Shown here piece after piece: positions 15,275 through 23,843 of a stretch of 64,000 bases of DNA. The stretch's first letter is position 1; every line of letters starts with the position of its first letter. The stretch covers positions 1 to 64,000 of the forward strand of contig JACKKJ010000001.1 in the NCBI GenBank assembly GCA_024236495.1, in the 5' to 3' direction. The DNA is from Paracoccaceae bacterium. Its GTDB lineage: Bacteria; Pseudomonadota; Alphaproteobacteria; Rhodobacterales; Rhodobacteraceae. A program made the translations under genes and the position numbers. The notes under the pieces are model-generated. The model ran no database searches. It was not told the origin of the DNA and saw only the letters and a program-made list of their open reading frames with translations.

Positions 15275-15982
15275 TCACTCTTGGACCTGAAGCAGGACTT
15301 CCTCGAGGCGGCCGGGCGCGAGAAGCGACCGGGCTTCGAGGATTTCGGAGTTGCGGCCCGCGTCGATGACATAGGCCGTCTCGGAAATGGCTAGGATCTT
15401 TTCGGGGTTCTGTTCGACGACCCAGACGACACCCATGCCCTCTTCGGCAAGTTCGCGCACCCAGGACACGATGCGATCGACGAAGATCGGCGCAAGACCG
15501 GCGGTGGGTTCGTCAAGGATCAGGATATCGGGCCCCGCCACCAGCGCCAGCGCGATCGCCAGCGTCTGTCGTTCGCCCCCCGAAAGGGTCGAGGCCGCCT
15601 GGTTGGCGCGTTCGGCAAGGATCGGAAAGCGGCGCAGCACCTCGGCCACCCGTTCGTCCGCCCCCTCGAAAGCGAGCGAGGAGGCATGCAGGTTGTCGCG
15701 CACCGTCAGCGAGGGAAAGACGTTGTGGTCCTGCGGCACGAAGCCGATGCCCTCCTTGCAGATCGACAGGGCCGTGTGACCGACAAGCGAATTGCCACGA
15801 TACCGGATCTCGCCCGCCATGACCGGCAGGTGACCGGCGATGGTCTTCATCAGGGTCGACTTTCCGGCGCCGTTCGGCCCCAGGACGGCCGTGATTTCGC
15901 GCGGGGGAACGGTCAGGTCCACCCCGTGCAGGATCTGGACCTTGCCATAGCCGGATCTGAGCCCCGTGATCTCAAGCTGCAT
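15275..15982 (-). CDS. Liv-type ABC transporter ATP-binding protein (LivF-like)
   Basis: A 235-residue ATPase. Walker A VLGPNGAGKSTLMKTIAGHL is near residue 33, LSGGERQTLAIALALVAGPD is the signature and ILILDEPTAGLAPIFVD the Walker B region. The short length and the VVWVVEQNPEKILAISETAYV ending are typical of LivF, the second ATPase of branched-chain amino acid-type importers. Its start overlaps the end of the LivG-like gene by 11 bases, so the two are co-translated. Confidence 0.94.
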   Translation of the reverse strand: MQLEITGLRSGYGKVQILHGVDLTVPPREITAVLGPNGAGKSTLMKTIAGHLPVMAGEIRYRGNSLVGHTALSICKEGIGFVPQDHNVFPSLTVRDNLHASSLAFEGADERVAEVLRRFPILAERANQAASTLSGGERQTLAIALALVAGPDILILDEPTAGLAPIFVDRIVSWVRELAEEGMGVVWVVEQNPEKILAISETAYVIDAGRNSEILEARSLLAPGRLEEVLLQVQE

Positions 15983-16745
15983 GATCTGCCCCCAGGTAGG
16001 CCGCGATGACCCTTTCGTCGGCCTTGATCTCGGCCGGGGTGCCCTGTGACAGAAGCCTGCCGTTCTGGAGAACGACCACCCGGTCGGCGATGCGCAGAAG
16101 GAAGTGCAGGTTGTGTTCCACCACGATCAACGTCCGCCCCTCGGCGTGAAGATCGACCAGGATCTTCGACAGCTTCACCTGAAGGCTCGGGTCCACCCCC
16201 GCTGTCGGTTCGTCCAGAAGCAGGATCTTCGGGTCGCGGACCAGTTGCCGCGCGACCTCCAGCATGCGCAACTCGCCGCCAGAAAGATTGCCGACCCTGT
16301 CGCCGATCCGGTCGGACAGCCCCACGCGCGCGAGGACCGCGGCGGCCTTTTCGCGCAGGGCCCGTTCGCGGATACGCCAGCGGCCCGAGAACGCCATGCC
16401 GACGCGCTCCCCCTCGTTGTCGGCCCCCACGATCACGTTGTCGAGCACCGAAAGCGAAGGGAAGGCGCGCGGGGTCTGAAAGGTGCGTCCAAGACCCAGC
16501 GCCGCGATTCGGGAAGCGCGCGCCTGCGCAAGATCGACACCATCCAGCATCACCGCGCCGGAGTCAGGCTTCAGAACCCCCGAAATCAGGTTGAAGGTCG
16601 TGGACTTGCCCGCACCATTTGGCCCGATCAGGCCAAGGAATGTTCCCTCAGGCACCGCAAAGCTGAGCCCGTCGTCACCACCCACGGCCTTGAGCCCGCC
16701 GAAACGCTTGACGACCCGATCCACCACAAGAAGATCGCGTGTCAT
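15972..16745 (-). CDS. Liv-type ABC transporter ATP-binding protein (LivG-like)
   Basis: A 257-residue ATPase. It has Walker A LIGPNGAGKSTTFNLISGVL, the LivG-type LGLGRTFQTPRAFPSLSV Q-loop, signature LSGGELRMLEVARQL and Walker B ILLLDEPTAGVDPSLQ, ending RVIAAYLGADHAA. The start at 16745 overlaps the stop of the upstream permease by four bases. The frame is open far upstream of this point, but that stretch is antisense-like noise inside the permease gene. Confidence 0.94.
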   Translation of the reverse strand: MTRDLLVVDRVVKRFGGLKAVGGDDGLSFAVPEGTFLGLIGPNGAGKSTTFNLISGVLKPDSGAVMLDGVDLAQARASRIAALGLGRTFQTPRAFPSLSVLDNVIVGADNEGERVGMAFSGRWRIRERALREKAAAVLARVGLSDRIGDRVGNLSGGELRMLEVARQLVRDPKILLLDEPTAGVDPSLQVKLSKILVDLHAEGRTLIVVEHNLHFLLRIADRVVVLQNGRLLSQGTPAEIKADERVIAAYLGADHAA

Positions 16746-17668
16746 GCGGCCCGCCTCCGTTTCATCATGGCTTCGAACGGCTGCCAGCGCAGGATCAGGA
16801 TGAATAGAACACCCGTGACGATATCCTCGCCCGCCGCAGCGATCTCGGCGGCGCGCACCGATTCGAACGGGATCGCGCGCACGAGTTCCTGAAAACCGAC
16901 CAGCGCCATCGTTCCTAGGACCGCCCCCAGGATCGTGCGTTCGCCGCCAAGGACCAGCGCGATCCAGACGAAGAAGGTCACTTCGGCCGTGAACAGGTCG
17001 GGGCTGACAAGCGTCGTGATCATCGCATAAAGCGCGCCGGCAAAGCCGATCGGAACCGCCGAAATCACGAAGACCTCGAAGCGAAGACGGGCGATGTCCT
17101 TTCCGATCGCCTCTGCTGCGCCCTCGTCGTCGCGCACCGCGTCGATGGCGCGGCCGTAGGGTGAAGCCAGAAGGTGGCGAAAGACAAGCGCCGTCGCAAG
17201 CATCAGCACGAAGGCCGCGCCCGCATAGGTCCAGGCATCCGGAAGGCCCAGGCTGCCGGGATCGGGACGCTCCACATTGGCAAGGCCGACAGTGCCGTTG
17301 CCGATGCGCCGCTCGTTCACCAGAAGCGAATGCAGCATCTCGGCAAAGGCGAAAGTCGTCAGCGCAAGGTATTCGCCGCGCAGCCGAAGTGTCGGCCAGC
17401 CGGTCAGGACGGCGAAGGCCATCGCGGCGACGCCCGCCGCAAGGAAACCCGCCCACCAGGGGCCGTGAAGGCCGACCAGATACTGGTCAAGCCCGCTTGG
17501 CGGCTCTTGCGTGACGATCGCATAGGCATAGGCCCCGGCAGCGAAATAGGCGACGGTGCCGAAGTTGATCATGCCGCCGCGGGCGTATTGCAGGTTCAGC
17601 GACAGCGTCAGCACCGAAAACAGGCTGCCGAACATCACGACGGCCAGGAAAAGCTGCACAAGGTTCAT
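16742..17668 (-). CDS. Liv-type ABC transporter permease (LivM-like)
   Basis: Inner-membrane permease of 308 residues with about eight helices. LTLSLNLQYARGGMINFGTV near the start and the cytoplasmic loop AIDAVRDDEGAAEAIGKDIAR are LivM hallmarks. The C-terminus (LILRWQPFEAMMKRRRAA) is basic and cytoplasmic. It overlaps the preceding LivH-like gene by four bases. Confidence 0.94.
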   Translation of the reverse strand: MNLVQLFLAVVMFGSLFSVLTLSLNLQYARGGMINFGTVAYFAAGAYAYAIVTQEPPSGLDQYLVGLHGPWWAGFLAAGVAAMAFAVLTGWPTLRLRGEYLALTTFAFAEMLHSLLVNERRIGNGTVGLANVERPDPGSLGLPDAWTYAGAAFVLMLATALVFRHLLASPYGRAIDAVRDDEGAAEAIGKDIARLRFEVFVISAVPIGFAGALYAMITTLVSPDLFTAEVTFFVWIALVLGGERTILGAVLGTMALVGFQELVRAIPFESVRAAEIAAAGEDIVTGVLFILILRWQPFEAMMKRRRAA

Positions 17669-18528
17669 GACCGCGCCTTTCCCGACAGCCCCTGTGGCCG
17701 AACGAGCAGGGCAAGGATCACCACCATGAAGGCAATCAGCGGCCTGTAGCCCGCCGGAATCCAGTAGACAGAGAGGTCCATCGCAATGCCGACGATCAAG
17801 CCGGCGGCGATCACGCTGTAAAGCGACCCGAGACCGGCAAGGATCGCCACGGCAAGGATCTGGAGGATCTGGTTGAAGGCGATATCGGTCGACAGCGTCG
17901 CGATCAGGGCCAGCACCACGCCGGCAAGACCCGCCAGCCCGGAGGCGATCAGCCAGGTCGCGCGCGAGGTCTGGCGAACGTCGATCCCGCGAGACGCGGC
18001 CAGTTCGGGGTTCGCGGACATGGCCCGGATCGCAAGCCCGGTCCGTGTCCGGTTCATGAAAAGCGCAAGCGACACGCCGGTAATCGCCGCAAGCGCGACA
18101 ACGATCATCTGATAGTCCGTCAGGCGCAGACCGAACGCCCGGTAGGACGTGGCCAGCGGGATGTTGAGCGAACGGATGCCGGTGCCAATGATGGCATGCA
18201 TCATGCCGGCCATCACATAGGCCACCCCGACGGAGGTAATCAGCAATACCGCGGGCCCGTGGCGCCGCATCGGGTCATAGACCACCCGCCCGATCGCAAG
18301 CCCGAGGAAAGCCGTCGCCACGACCGCGACCGCCGCCGAGGGGATGAAGGGCCAGCCGGCCACCGCATTCAGCCCCCAGGTGATGAACGCAGACACGCCC
18401 AGCATTTCGGCATGCGCGATGTTGAGAAACCCCTCGACCTGGCGCGTCAGGGAAAAACCTATCGTGGCAAGGATAAGAAAACAGCCAGTCACCACTCCTG
18501 TCAGGGCATATTGCGCCAGCAAGGTCAC
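17665..18528 (-). CDS. Liv-type ABC transporter permease (LivH-like)
   Basis: Inner-membrane permease of 287 residues, first gene of the importer operon. TRQVEGFLNIAHAEMLGVSA and the loop RTRTGLAIRAMSANPELAASRGIDV are typical of LivH. The start is a GTG at 18528 preceded by a strong GGGAGG. A promoter with the shared palindrome lies about 120 bases upstream (18648-18677). With the four genes that follow it makes a complete five-component importer. Confidence 0.94.
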   Translation of the reverse strand: MTLLAQYALTGVVTGCFLILATIGFSLTRQVEGFLNIAHAEMLGVSAFITWGLNAVAGWPFIPSAAVAVVATAFLGLAIGRVVYDPMRRHGPAVLLITSVGVAYVMAGMMHAIIGTGIRSLNIPLATSYRAFGLRLTDYQMIVVALAAITGVSLALFMNRTRTGLAIRAMSANPELAASRGIDVRQTSRATWLIASGLAGLAGVVLALIATLSTDIAFNQILQILAVAILAGLGSLYSVIAAGLIVGIAMDLSVYWIPAGYRPLIAFMVVILALLVRPQGLSGKARS

Positions 18529-18647
18529 GTCTTACCTCCCAACTCGTCCGCCCGCGGTCCTTGGCGGCGCGGCCGGATTGCTTTTGTCCCGATACTTCGA
18601 AGCGGCGGAGTTCAGGCCGGGGTGTACCGCGATCGGTTTCTATTTAC

Positions 18648-18677
18648 GAAGTATGCTCCTCTTTAGCGCAAACGCAA
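18648..18677 (-). promoter_or_regulatory. Promoter and shared operator of the Liv-type importer operon
   Basis: On the minus strand TTGCGT (18672-18677), 16 bases, CATACT (18650-18655). The -10 lies inside the 12-base site 18648-18659, GGAGCATACTTC, which departs at one base from the palindrome G-N-AGTATACT-N-C found at three other promoters of this cluster. The site is about 120 bases from the LivH-like start. Confidence 0.6.
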
Positions 18678-18765
18678 CGATTTTCTTTGAACGGCGCATG
18701 CAAGCAACGCAGGGGGAACGGCATTCCTTGCCGGATCCTGGGAGAACCGCCTGCCCGGCGAAGGG

Positions 18766-19281
18766 TCAGAGCGTCCCCATGGGCGCCCGGCTCGCCTCGT
18801 TGTTGGCGTCGACCATCTTGTTGATCAGGCGAAAGAACTCGTCACGCTCTTCATCGGTCAGCGGGGCGATGAGGCGCTCCTGCGCACGCGCCATCCGTGG
18901 ACGAACCCCCTTGATGAAGGCCCGTCCCTCTTCGGTGATCTTGACGAGCTTGGCCCTGCGGTCGAACTTCGAGGACTGGCGCGTCAGGAACCCGCGCCGC
19001 TCAAGCCGCCGGATCACATCCGCACCGCTGGTCCGGTCGATTCCGACCGAGGTCGACAGGGTCAGCTGGTCCATTTCCTCGCCGCTTTGCAGGACGGTCA
19101 GGATTGCGGACTGCACGGGCGTCACGTCCTCGCTTCCACATTCTTCGGCAAACAGCCCGACATGAATCTGGTGGAGGCGCCGGATCAGGTATCCCGGCCG
19201 GTTCCAAAGCTCGTCATAGGTACGGCTGCGGACCTTGCCCGGCCGTGCCATCTTCGCTGGCGTCTGCGATGACTTGTCCAT
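18766..19281 (-). CDS. MarR-family transcriptional regulator
   Basis: A 171-residue winged-helix regulator. The recognition region is LTLSTSVGIDRTSGADVIRR, followed by LERRGFLTRQSSKFDRRAKL, the standard MarR helix-turn-helix and wing with its basic tip. Leading and trailing helices (YLIRRLHQIHVGLFAEECG; EEERDEFFRLINKMVDANNE-like) form the dimer. MarR proteins usually repress catabolic genes and release DNA on binding the aromatic substrate or an intermediate. It lies between the importer operon and the divergent hydroxylase operon, so it is the natural candidate to bind the palindrome shared by their promoters. The ATG at 19281 is chosen by family length; the ribosome site is weak (GTGGAA). 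Confidence 0.9.
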   Translation of the reverse strand: MDKSSQTPAKMARPGKVRSRTYDELWNRPGYLIRRLHQIHVGLFAEECGSEDVTPVQSAILTVLQSGEEMDQLTLSTSVGIDRTSGADVIRRLERRGFLTRQSSKFDRRAKLVKITEEGRAFIKGVRPRMARAQERLIAPLTDEERDEFFRLINKMVDANNEASRAPMGTL

Positions 19282-19391
19282 TTCCACTGCCACTTCGATG
19301 TGATCAAGCGCACCAGGCGCCCCGCCCTGCGGTTTCGGTCTGCCCTTATCGCCGCTCGCGACCCACAGCACAAGGTCACCCCCCAAGGGTG

Positions 19392-19421
19392 TTGCACGGC
19401 CCCCATTATGCAGTATACTTC
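19392..19421 (+). promoter_or_regulatory. Promoter and shared operator of the molybdenum hydroxylase operon
   Basis: TTGCAC (19392-19397), 16 bases, TATACT (19414-19419). The -10 lies inside GCAGTATACTTC (19410-19421), a match to the palindrome G-N-AGTATACT-N-C. It sits 86 bases before the hydroxylase start and 129 bases from the divergent MarR gene, so it may also serve autoregulation. Confidence 0.65.
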
Positions 19422-19506
19422 GTTTATGGTCCACCCTCTTTGGACCCTCCGGTTTCTGCATGTATGGTCCGGCAAGGGCAGCACGTCGCGGCGAAGGAAG
19501 GTGAAG

Positions 19507-21852
19507 GTGTCTACGGGAATCGGCGAACGCGTCCTGCGCAAGGAAGATCGCAGGCTTCTGAACGGGCAGGCCCGCTTTGTCGGCGACATCCGCCTGCCCC
19601 GCCAGTGGGAAGCGGCCTTCGTGCGCAGCCCCCTGGCCCATGGCCGCATCCGGTCGGTCACGAAACCCGCGGGCCTTGAGGATCGCGTCTTCACCGCCGC
19701 CGATCTGGCCGATGTCCGCCCGATCCGCGCTGAATCGTCACTGCCAAGCTACAATCCTTCCGACCAGTATCCCCTGGCCAGGGACAAGGTCCGCTTCGTC
19801 GGCGAATGCCTGGCGATCTGCATTGCCCCCACCCGCGCCGAGGCGGAGGATCTGGCCGAACGGGTCGAGATCGAGATCGACCCCCTGCCCCCGGTCGTCG
19901 ACGCGCTGAAGGCGCGCGAACCGGGTTCGGCGCTCCTGCACGAGGACTGGGGCAACAACCTTTTCCTGACCACCTTCTTCGACGGCGACATCGAGACTTT
20001 GCGCAAGACCGCGCCGGTCATCGTCGAACGCGAATACTCGACCGCGCGCCAGTGCATGAACCCGATGGAGGGCAAGGGAACGCTGGCCCACTGGGACGAA
20101 AAGGCCGGCCAGCTTGTCGTCTACACCTCGACCCAGGTGCCGCACCTGATCCGTACCGGCATCTCCGAATTCCTTGGCATCGACCAGGGACAGGTCCGGG
20201 TGATCGCGCCCGATGTCGGCGGCGGATTCGGCTACAAATGCGTCCTGCAACCCGAGGAGCTGTCGGTGTCCTGGGTCGCGCGCCGGACCGGACGCCCGAT
20301 CCGCTGGACGGAAGACCGCCGCGAACACCTGGTCGCCGGCGCCAACACCCGCCAGCACCACTACAAGCTGACCGCCTTTGCCGACGAACGCGGGCGGCTT
20401 CTGGGGATGGACGCCGAAATCACCGTCGATGTCGGCGCCTATTCGGTCTGGCCCTTCACCGCCTGCCTGGAGGCCGCGCAGGCCGGCGGCAACCTGCCCG
20501 GCCCCTACGACTTCGGCATCTACCGCTGCCGCACATGGTCGGTCGCCACCAACAAGCCGGCCTTCACCCCCTATCGCGGCGTCGCCCGGCCCGGCGTCTG
20601 CTTTGCGATGGAACTGACCATCGACGCCATCGCCCGCGCCGTCGGCCGCGAACCCTCGGAAGTGCGCAAGGAAAACCTCGTCCCGGCGGCGAAGATGCCC
20701 TACACCAACGTGACGAAGAAGTTCTACGACAGCGGCGACTATCCCGAAAGCGTGGCGCAGGCCGAAAAGGCCATCGACCTCAAGGGGTTCCGCGCGCGTC
20801 AGGCGGCCGCCCGCGCGGAAGGCCGCCATCTTGGCATCGGCTTTTCGACCTTCACCGAACAATCGGCCCACGGCACCAAGGTCTTTGCCGCCTGGGGGCT
20901 GCCGCTGGTGCCGGGCTACGATCAGGCGATGGTCAAGATCACGCCGTCCGGTTCGGTGGAGGTGCGTTCGGGCAACCACAGCTTCGGCCAGGGGCTTGAG
21001 ACGACGCTGGCCCAGGTGGCAAGCGAATGGCTGACCGTCGGGACGGACCGGATCAGCGTGGTGATGGGCGACACCGGCATCACACCCTACTCGACCGGCG
21101 CCTATGCCTCGCGCGGGATGGTCATGTCCGGCGGTGCGGTCTCGAAGGCGGCCGAGGTGCTGGCGGGCCGGGTCCGGCGGCATGCGGCGCATCTTCTGCA
21201 ATGCAAGCCAGAGGATATCCGCCTGGCCGAGGGCAAGGCCTGGCACGGCGAGGCGCATGTGGGTTTCGAGGATATCGCGCGGGCCTGGTATCTGCGCCCC
21301 GACCAGCTGCCCGACGACGTGGAGACGGCGGGCCTTGAGGTGACCGAGGGCTACAAGCCCGATATCGACACCGGCGTCTTCACCTATGCGACACATGCCG
21401 CCATCGTCGAGGTCGACCCCGACACCGGCAGGGTCGCCATCGAGGATTATTTCATCTTCGAGGACTGCGGGCGGCGGGTGAACCCGCTGATCCTTGAAGG
21501 CCAGGCCTACGGCGGGGCTGCGCAGGGCATCGGAACCGCGCTTTTCGAAGAGGTGCTGTATGACGCCAACGGGCAGCCGCTGACCTCGACGCTTGCCGAT
21601 TACATCCTGCCCGGCCCGGCGGAACTGCCGTCATTCCGCCTTGGCCATGCCGAAACTCTGTCACCCTACACGCGGCACGGGATCAAGGGCGTCGGCGAAG
21701 GCGCCGCCATCGCGCCGGGCGGGGCCATCGTCAACGCGGTGAACGACGCCCTGTCCCCCTTCGGGGTCGAACTGAACAGCCTTCCGGCCACGCCGGAGCG
21801 TATCCTCGGCGCGATCCTGCGCGCCACGCCCGAAACGGAGGCCGCCGGATGA
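19507..21852 (+). CDS. Molybdenum hydroxylase large (Mo-cofactor) subunit, xanthine dehydrogenase/CoxL family
   Basis: Catalytic subunit of 781 residues that would bind molybdopterin-cytosine dinucleotide and hydroxylate a ring or aldehyde carbon. The order is family-typical: RKEDRRLLNGQARFVGDIRL at the N-terminus, DVGGGFGYKC, active-site loop PYRGVARPGV near 355, GQGLETTLAQVASEWL near 495, and the catalytic-Glu motif GVGEGAAIAPGG near 729. The loop is not the CO-dehydrogenase AYRCSFR, so the substrate is not CO. I take the GTG at 19507, which follows AAGGAAG by seven bases; starts further upstream would overlap the promoter. The medium and small subunits follow with overlaps. By context the substrate is probably an N-heteroaromatic compound brought in by the Liv-type importer. 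Confidence 0.93.
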   Translation: MSTGIGERVLRKEDRRLLNGQARFVGDIRLPRQWEAAFVRSPLAHGRIRSVTKPAGLEDRVFTAADLADVRPIRAESSLPSYNPSDQYPLARDKVRFVGECLAICIAPTRAEAEDLAERVEIEIDPLPPVVDALKAREPGSALLHEDWGNNLFLTTFFDGDIETLRKTAPVIVEREYSTARQCMNPMEGKGTLAHWDEKAGQLVVYTSTQVPHLIRTGISEFLGIDQGQVRVIAPDVGGGFGYKCVLQPEELSVSWVARRTGRPIRWTEDRREHLVAGANTRQHHYKLTAFADERGRLLGMDAEITVDVGAYSVWPFTACLEAAQAGGNLPGPYDFGIYRCRTWSVATNKPAFTPYRGVARPGVCFAMELTIDAIARAVGREPSEVRKENLVPAAKMPYTNVTKKFYDSGDYPESVAQAEKAIDLKGFRARQAAARAEGRHLGIGFSTFTEQSAHGTKVFAAWGLPLVPGYDQAMVKITPSGSVEVRSGNHSFGQGLETTLAQVASEWLTVGTDRISVVMGDTGITPYSTGAYASRGMVMSGGAVSKAAEVLAGRVRRHAAHLLQCKPEDIRLAEGKAWHGEAHVGFEDIARAWYLRPDQLPDDVETAGLEVTEGYKPDIDTGVFTYATHAAIVEVDPDTGRVAIEDYFIFEDCGRRVNPLILEGQAYGGAAQGIGTALFEEVLYDANGQPLTSTLADYILPGPAELPSFRLGHAETLSPYTRHGIKGVGEGAAIAPGGAIVNAVNDALSPFGVELNSLPATPERILGAILRATPETEAAG

Positions 21853-22682
21853 AACCCGCCCCCTTCGAGCTTCATCGCCCCTCGGACACGGCCCTGGCCG
21901 CGCGCATGACCGGCGGCGGCGACGGGACGATCAAGCCGGTGGCGGGCGGCCAGTCGCTTGGCCCGATGCTGAACCTGCGGCTGACCCGCCCCGCCGGACT
22001 TGTGGACATCACCGCCCTGCCCGGCCTGACCGATCTGCGCGAGACCGCAACCCATGTGGAGATCGGCGCCGCCGTCACCCATGCCCGGATCGAGGACGGC
22101 GCCTGCCCCGAACCCATCGCCGGAATGCTTCGCCATGTCGCCGGCGGGATCGCCTATCGCGCCGTGCGCAACCGCGGCACCATCGGCGGCAGTCTTTGCC
22201 ACGCGGACCCCGCGGCCGACTGGATCACGGCCCTGACCGCGCTTGGCGCGTCGGTCGTGGCCACCGGCGGCACCGGCACCACGCGCGAGATCCCGATGAC
22301 CGAATTCATGCTGGGCGCCTACCGGACCGCCCTTCGCCCCGACGAGATCGCCACCGCGATCCGCATCCCGCGCCATTCGCCCGGGGCGCGCTGGGGCTAT
22401 CACAAGATCTGCCGCAAGGTTGGCGAATTCGCCGACGCCATCGCCGCCTTCGTCGCGGACCCGCAGACACGCGTCTGCCGGGCGGTTTTCGGATCGACGG
22501 GCGGCGCACCGCTTGTCAGCCCCGTGCTTGCCGCCCATGCCGCGCGGACCGGCACCCCCGCGGATCTGGCGATGGTCAAGGCCGAACTGGGCCGCAGCGG
22601 GCTTTCGCTGGGCGCGGTAAAGATCCATCAACTGGCCGTCGCCCATCGCCGCGCGGTCGCGGAGGCGCTCTCGGATGGCTGA
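21849..22682 (+). CDS. Molybdenum hydroxylase FAD-binding (medium) subunit
   Basis: A 277-residue flavoprotein subunit. It contains the two FAD-pyrophosphate motifs of the CoxM/XdhB family, AGGQSLGPMLNLRL near residue 33 and TIGGSLCHADPAADW near 112. A C-terminal CO-dehydrogenase flavoprotein-like domain follows (CRAVFGSTGGAPLV). It passes electrons from the 2Fe-2S subunit to an acceptor. Start and stop overlap both neighbours (4 and 8 bases), as expected for subunits made in fixed ratio. Confidence 0.94.
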   Translation: MKPAPFELHRPSDTALAARMTGGGDGTIKPVAGGQSLGPMLNLRLTRPAGLVDITALPGLTDLRETATHVEIGAAVTHARIEDGACPEPIAGMLRHVAGGIAYRAVRNRGTIGGSLCHADPAADWITALTALGASVVATGGTGTTREIPMTEFMLGAYRTALRPDEIATAIRIPRHSPGARWGYHKICRKVGEFADAIAAFVADPQTRVCRAVFGSTGGAPLVSPVLAAHAARTGTPADLAMVKAELGRSGLSLGAVKIHQLAVAHRRAVAEALSDG

Positions 22683-23817
22683 AACGATCCGACTGACCGT
22701 GAACGGCGAAGCCTGCACCGCGACGGTGCCCGCCCGCACCCAGCTGGCCGAGGTCTTGCGCGATCACCTGGACCTGACCGGCACCCATCTGGCCTGCGAA
22801 CAGGGCGTTTGCGGTGCCTGCACCGTCATGGTGAACGGCCGGCCCGTCCGGTCCTGCATCACCTATGCCCACAGTTGCGACGGCGCGGTGATCGAGACGA
22901 TCGAGGGCCACCGGGGCGATCCGGTGATGGACCGTCTGCGCGATGCCTTCTCGCGCCATCATGCGCTGCAATGCGGGTTCTGCACGCCCGGAATGCTGGC
23001 CACCGCCCGCGATATCGTCGCGCGCTTCGACGCCCCGGACGAGGCGACGATCCGCCACGAACTCAGTGGCAACCTGTGCCGCTGCACCGGCTATGTCGGC
23101 ATCGTCAATGCGATCCGCGACGTCATCGACCAGCGCGCCGCCGATGCGGGCGGCGCCGCGCGACCGGCACCGGCCGAACCCGTGGGGCGGCCCGCCTTCA
23201 CCCCCTTCGAACCGGTCGCGCCGGACCCCGCCCCCGCCCGCGCCGCCGCCGCCACCTCCGGTCCCCGGGTGACGGAAGAAGACGGCGCGACGGTCGTGCG
23301 GCGCGACTTCGCCCTGGCCCATCCGCCCGAAGCGGTCTGGGCGCTATTCAGCGATCCGCGCAGGGTCGCCCCCTGCATCCCGGGCGCGACGCTCGACAGC
23401 ATCGACGGCGACCGGTTCGAAGGCGCGGTCGAGATCCGCTTTGGCCCGATCCGGGCGCGCTTTGGCGGACAGGGCAGTTTTCTCAACGATGACAGCCGCC
23501 GCGAAGGCGCGATCACCGGGCGGGGCGACGACAAGCTTGGCAAATCCCGCGTGCAGGGCGATCTGCGCTATGCGATCGAACCGGGAACGGATGCCGGCAC
23601 CAGCCGCGCGCGGATCGAGCTGCGATTCGAGATCGAGGGCATGCTGGCGCAGTTCAACCGCCCCGAACTTGTCGCCGGGTTCGTGGACTACATCCTGGGC
23701 CAGTTCGCGGCGAATTGCGATGCGGTCCTCGCAGGCGGCGATGCCGCGCCTTCCCGTGGCGTCAGCGCCCTTGCCATGCTTTGGGCGGTGTTGAAGGCCT
23801 GGACAAGGCGGCGCTGA
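22675..23817 (+). CDS. Molybdenum hydroxylase 2Fe-2S subunit fused to CoxG-like domain
   Basis: A two-part protein of 380 residues. Residues 1-155 are a complete small subunit: plant-type 2Fe-2S cluster Cys at 41, 46, 49 and 61, and the second cluster Cys at 100, 103, 135 and 137 (CGFCTPGM, CRCTGY). An Ala/Pro-rich linker (about 156-205) joins it to a CoxG/SRPBCC-type domain (about 207-355; FALAHPPEAVWALFSDPRRV, CIPGATLDSIDGDRFEGAV), and the tail is hydrophobic then basic (ALAMLWAVLKAWTRRR). Separate CoxG proteins take part in maturation or membrane attachment of CO dehydrogenase; here the function is covalently tied to the iron-sulfur subunit. The gene overlaps the FAD subunit gene and is last in the operon. 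Confidence 0.92.
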   Translation: MAETIRLTVNGEACTATVPARTQLAEVLRDHLDLTGTHLACEQGVCGACTVMVNGRPVRSCITYAHSCDGAVIETIEGHRGDPVMDRLRDAFSRHHALQCGFCTPGMLATARDIVARFDAPDEATIRHELSGNLCRCTGYVGIVNAIRDVIDQRAADAGGAARPAPAEPVGRPAFTPFEPVAPDPAPARAAAATSGPRVTEEDGATVVRRDFALAHPPEAVWALFSDPRRVAPCIPGATLDSIDGDRFEGAVEIRFGPIRARFGGQGSFLNDDSRREGAITGRGDDKLGKSRVQGDLRYAIEPGTDAGTSRARIELRFEIEGMLAQFNRPELVAGFVDYILGQFAANCDAVLAGGDAAPSRGVSALAMLWAVLKAWTRRR

Positions 23818-23843
23818 GGCGCCGCCGGTGCGCCCGCACGGGC

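Noticed and set aside
19507..23817. Carbon monoxide dehydrogenase
   Set aside because: The active-site loop is PYRGVARPG, without the AYRCSFR motif of true CoxL, and the context is a heterocycle-type pathway.
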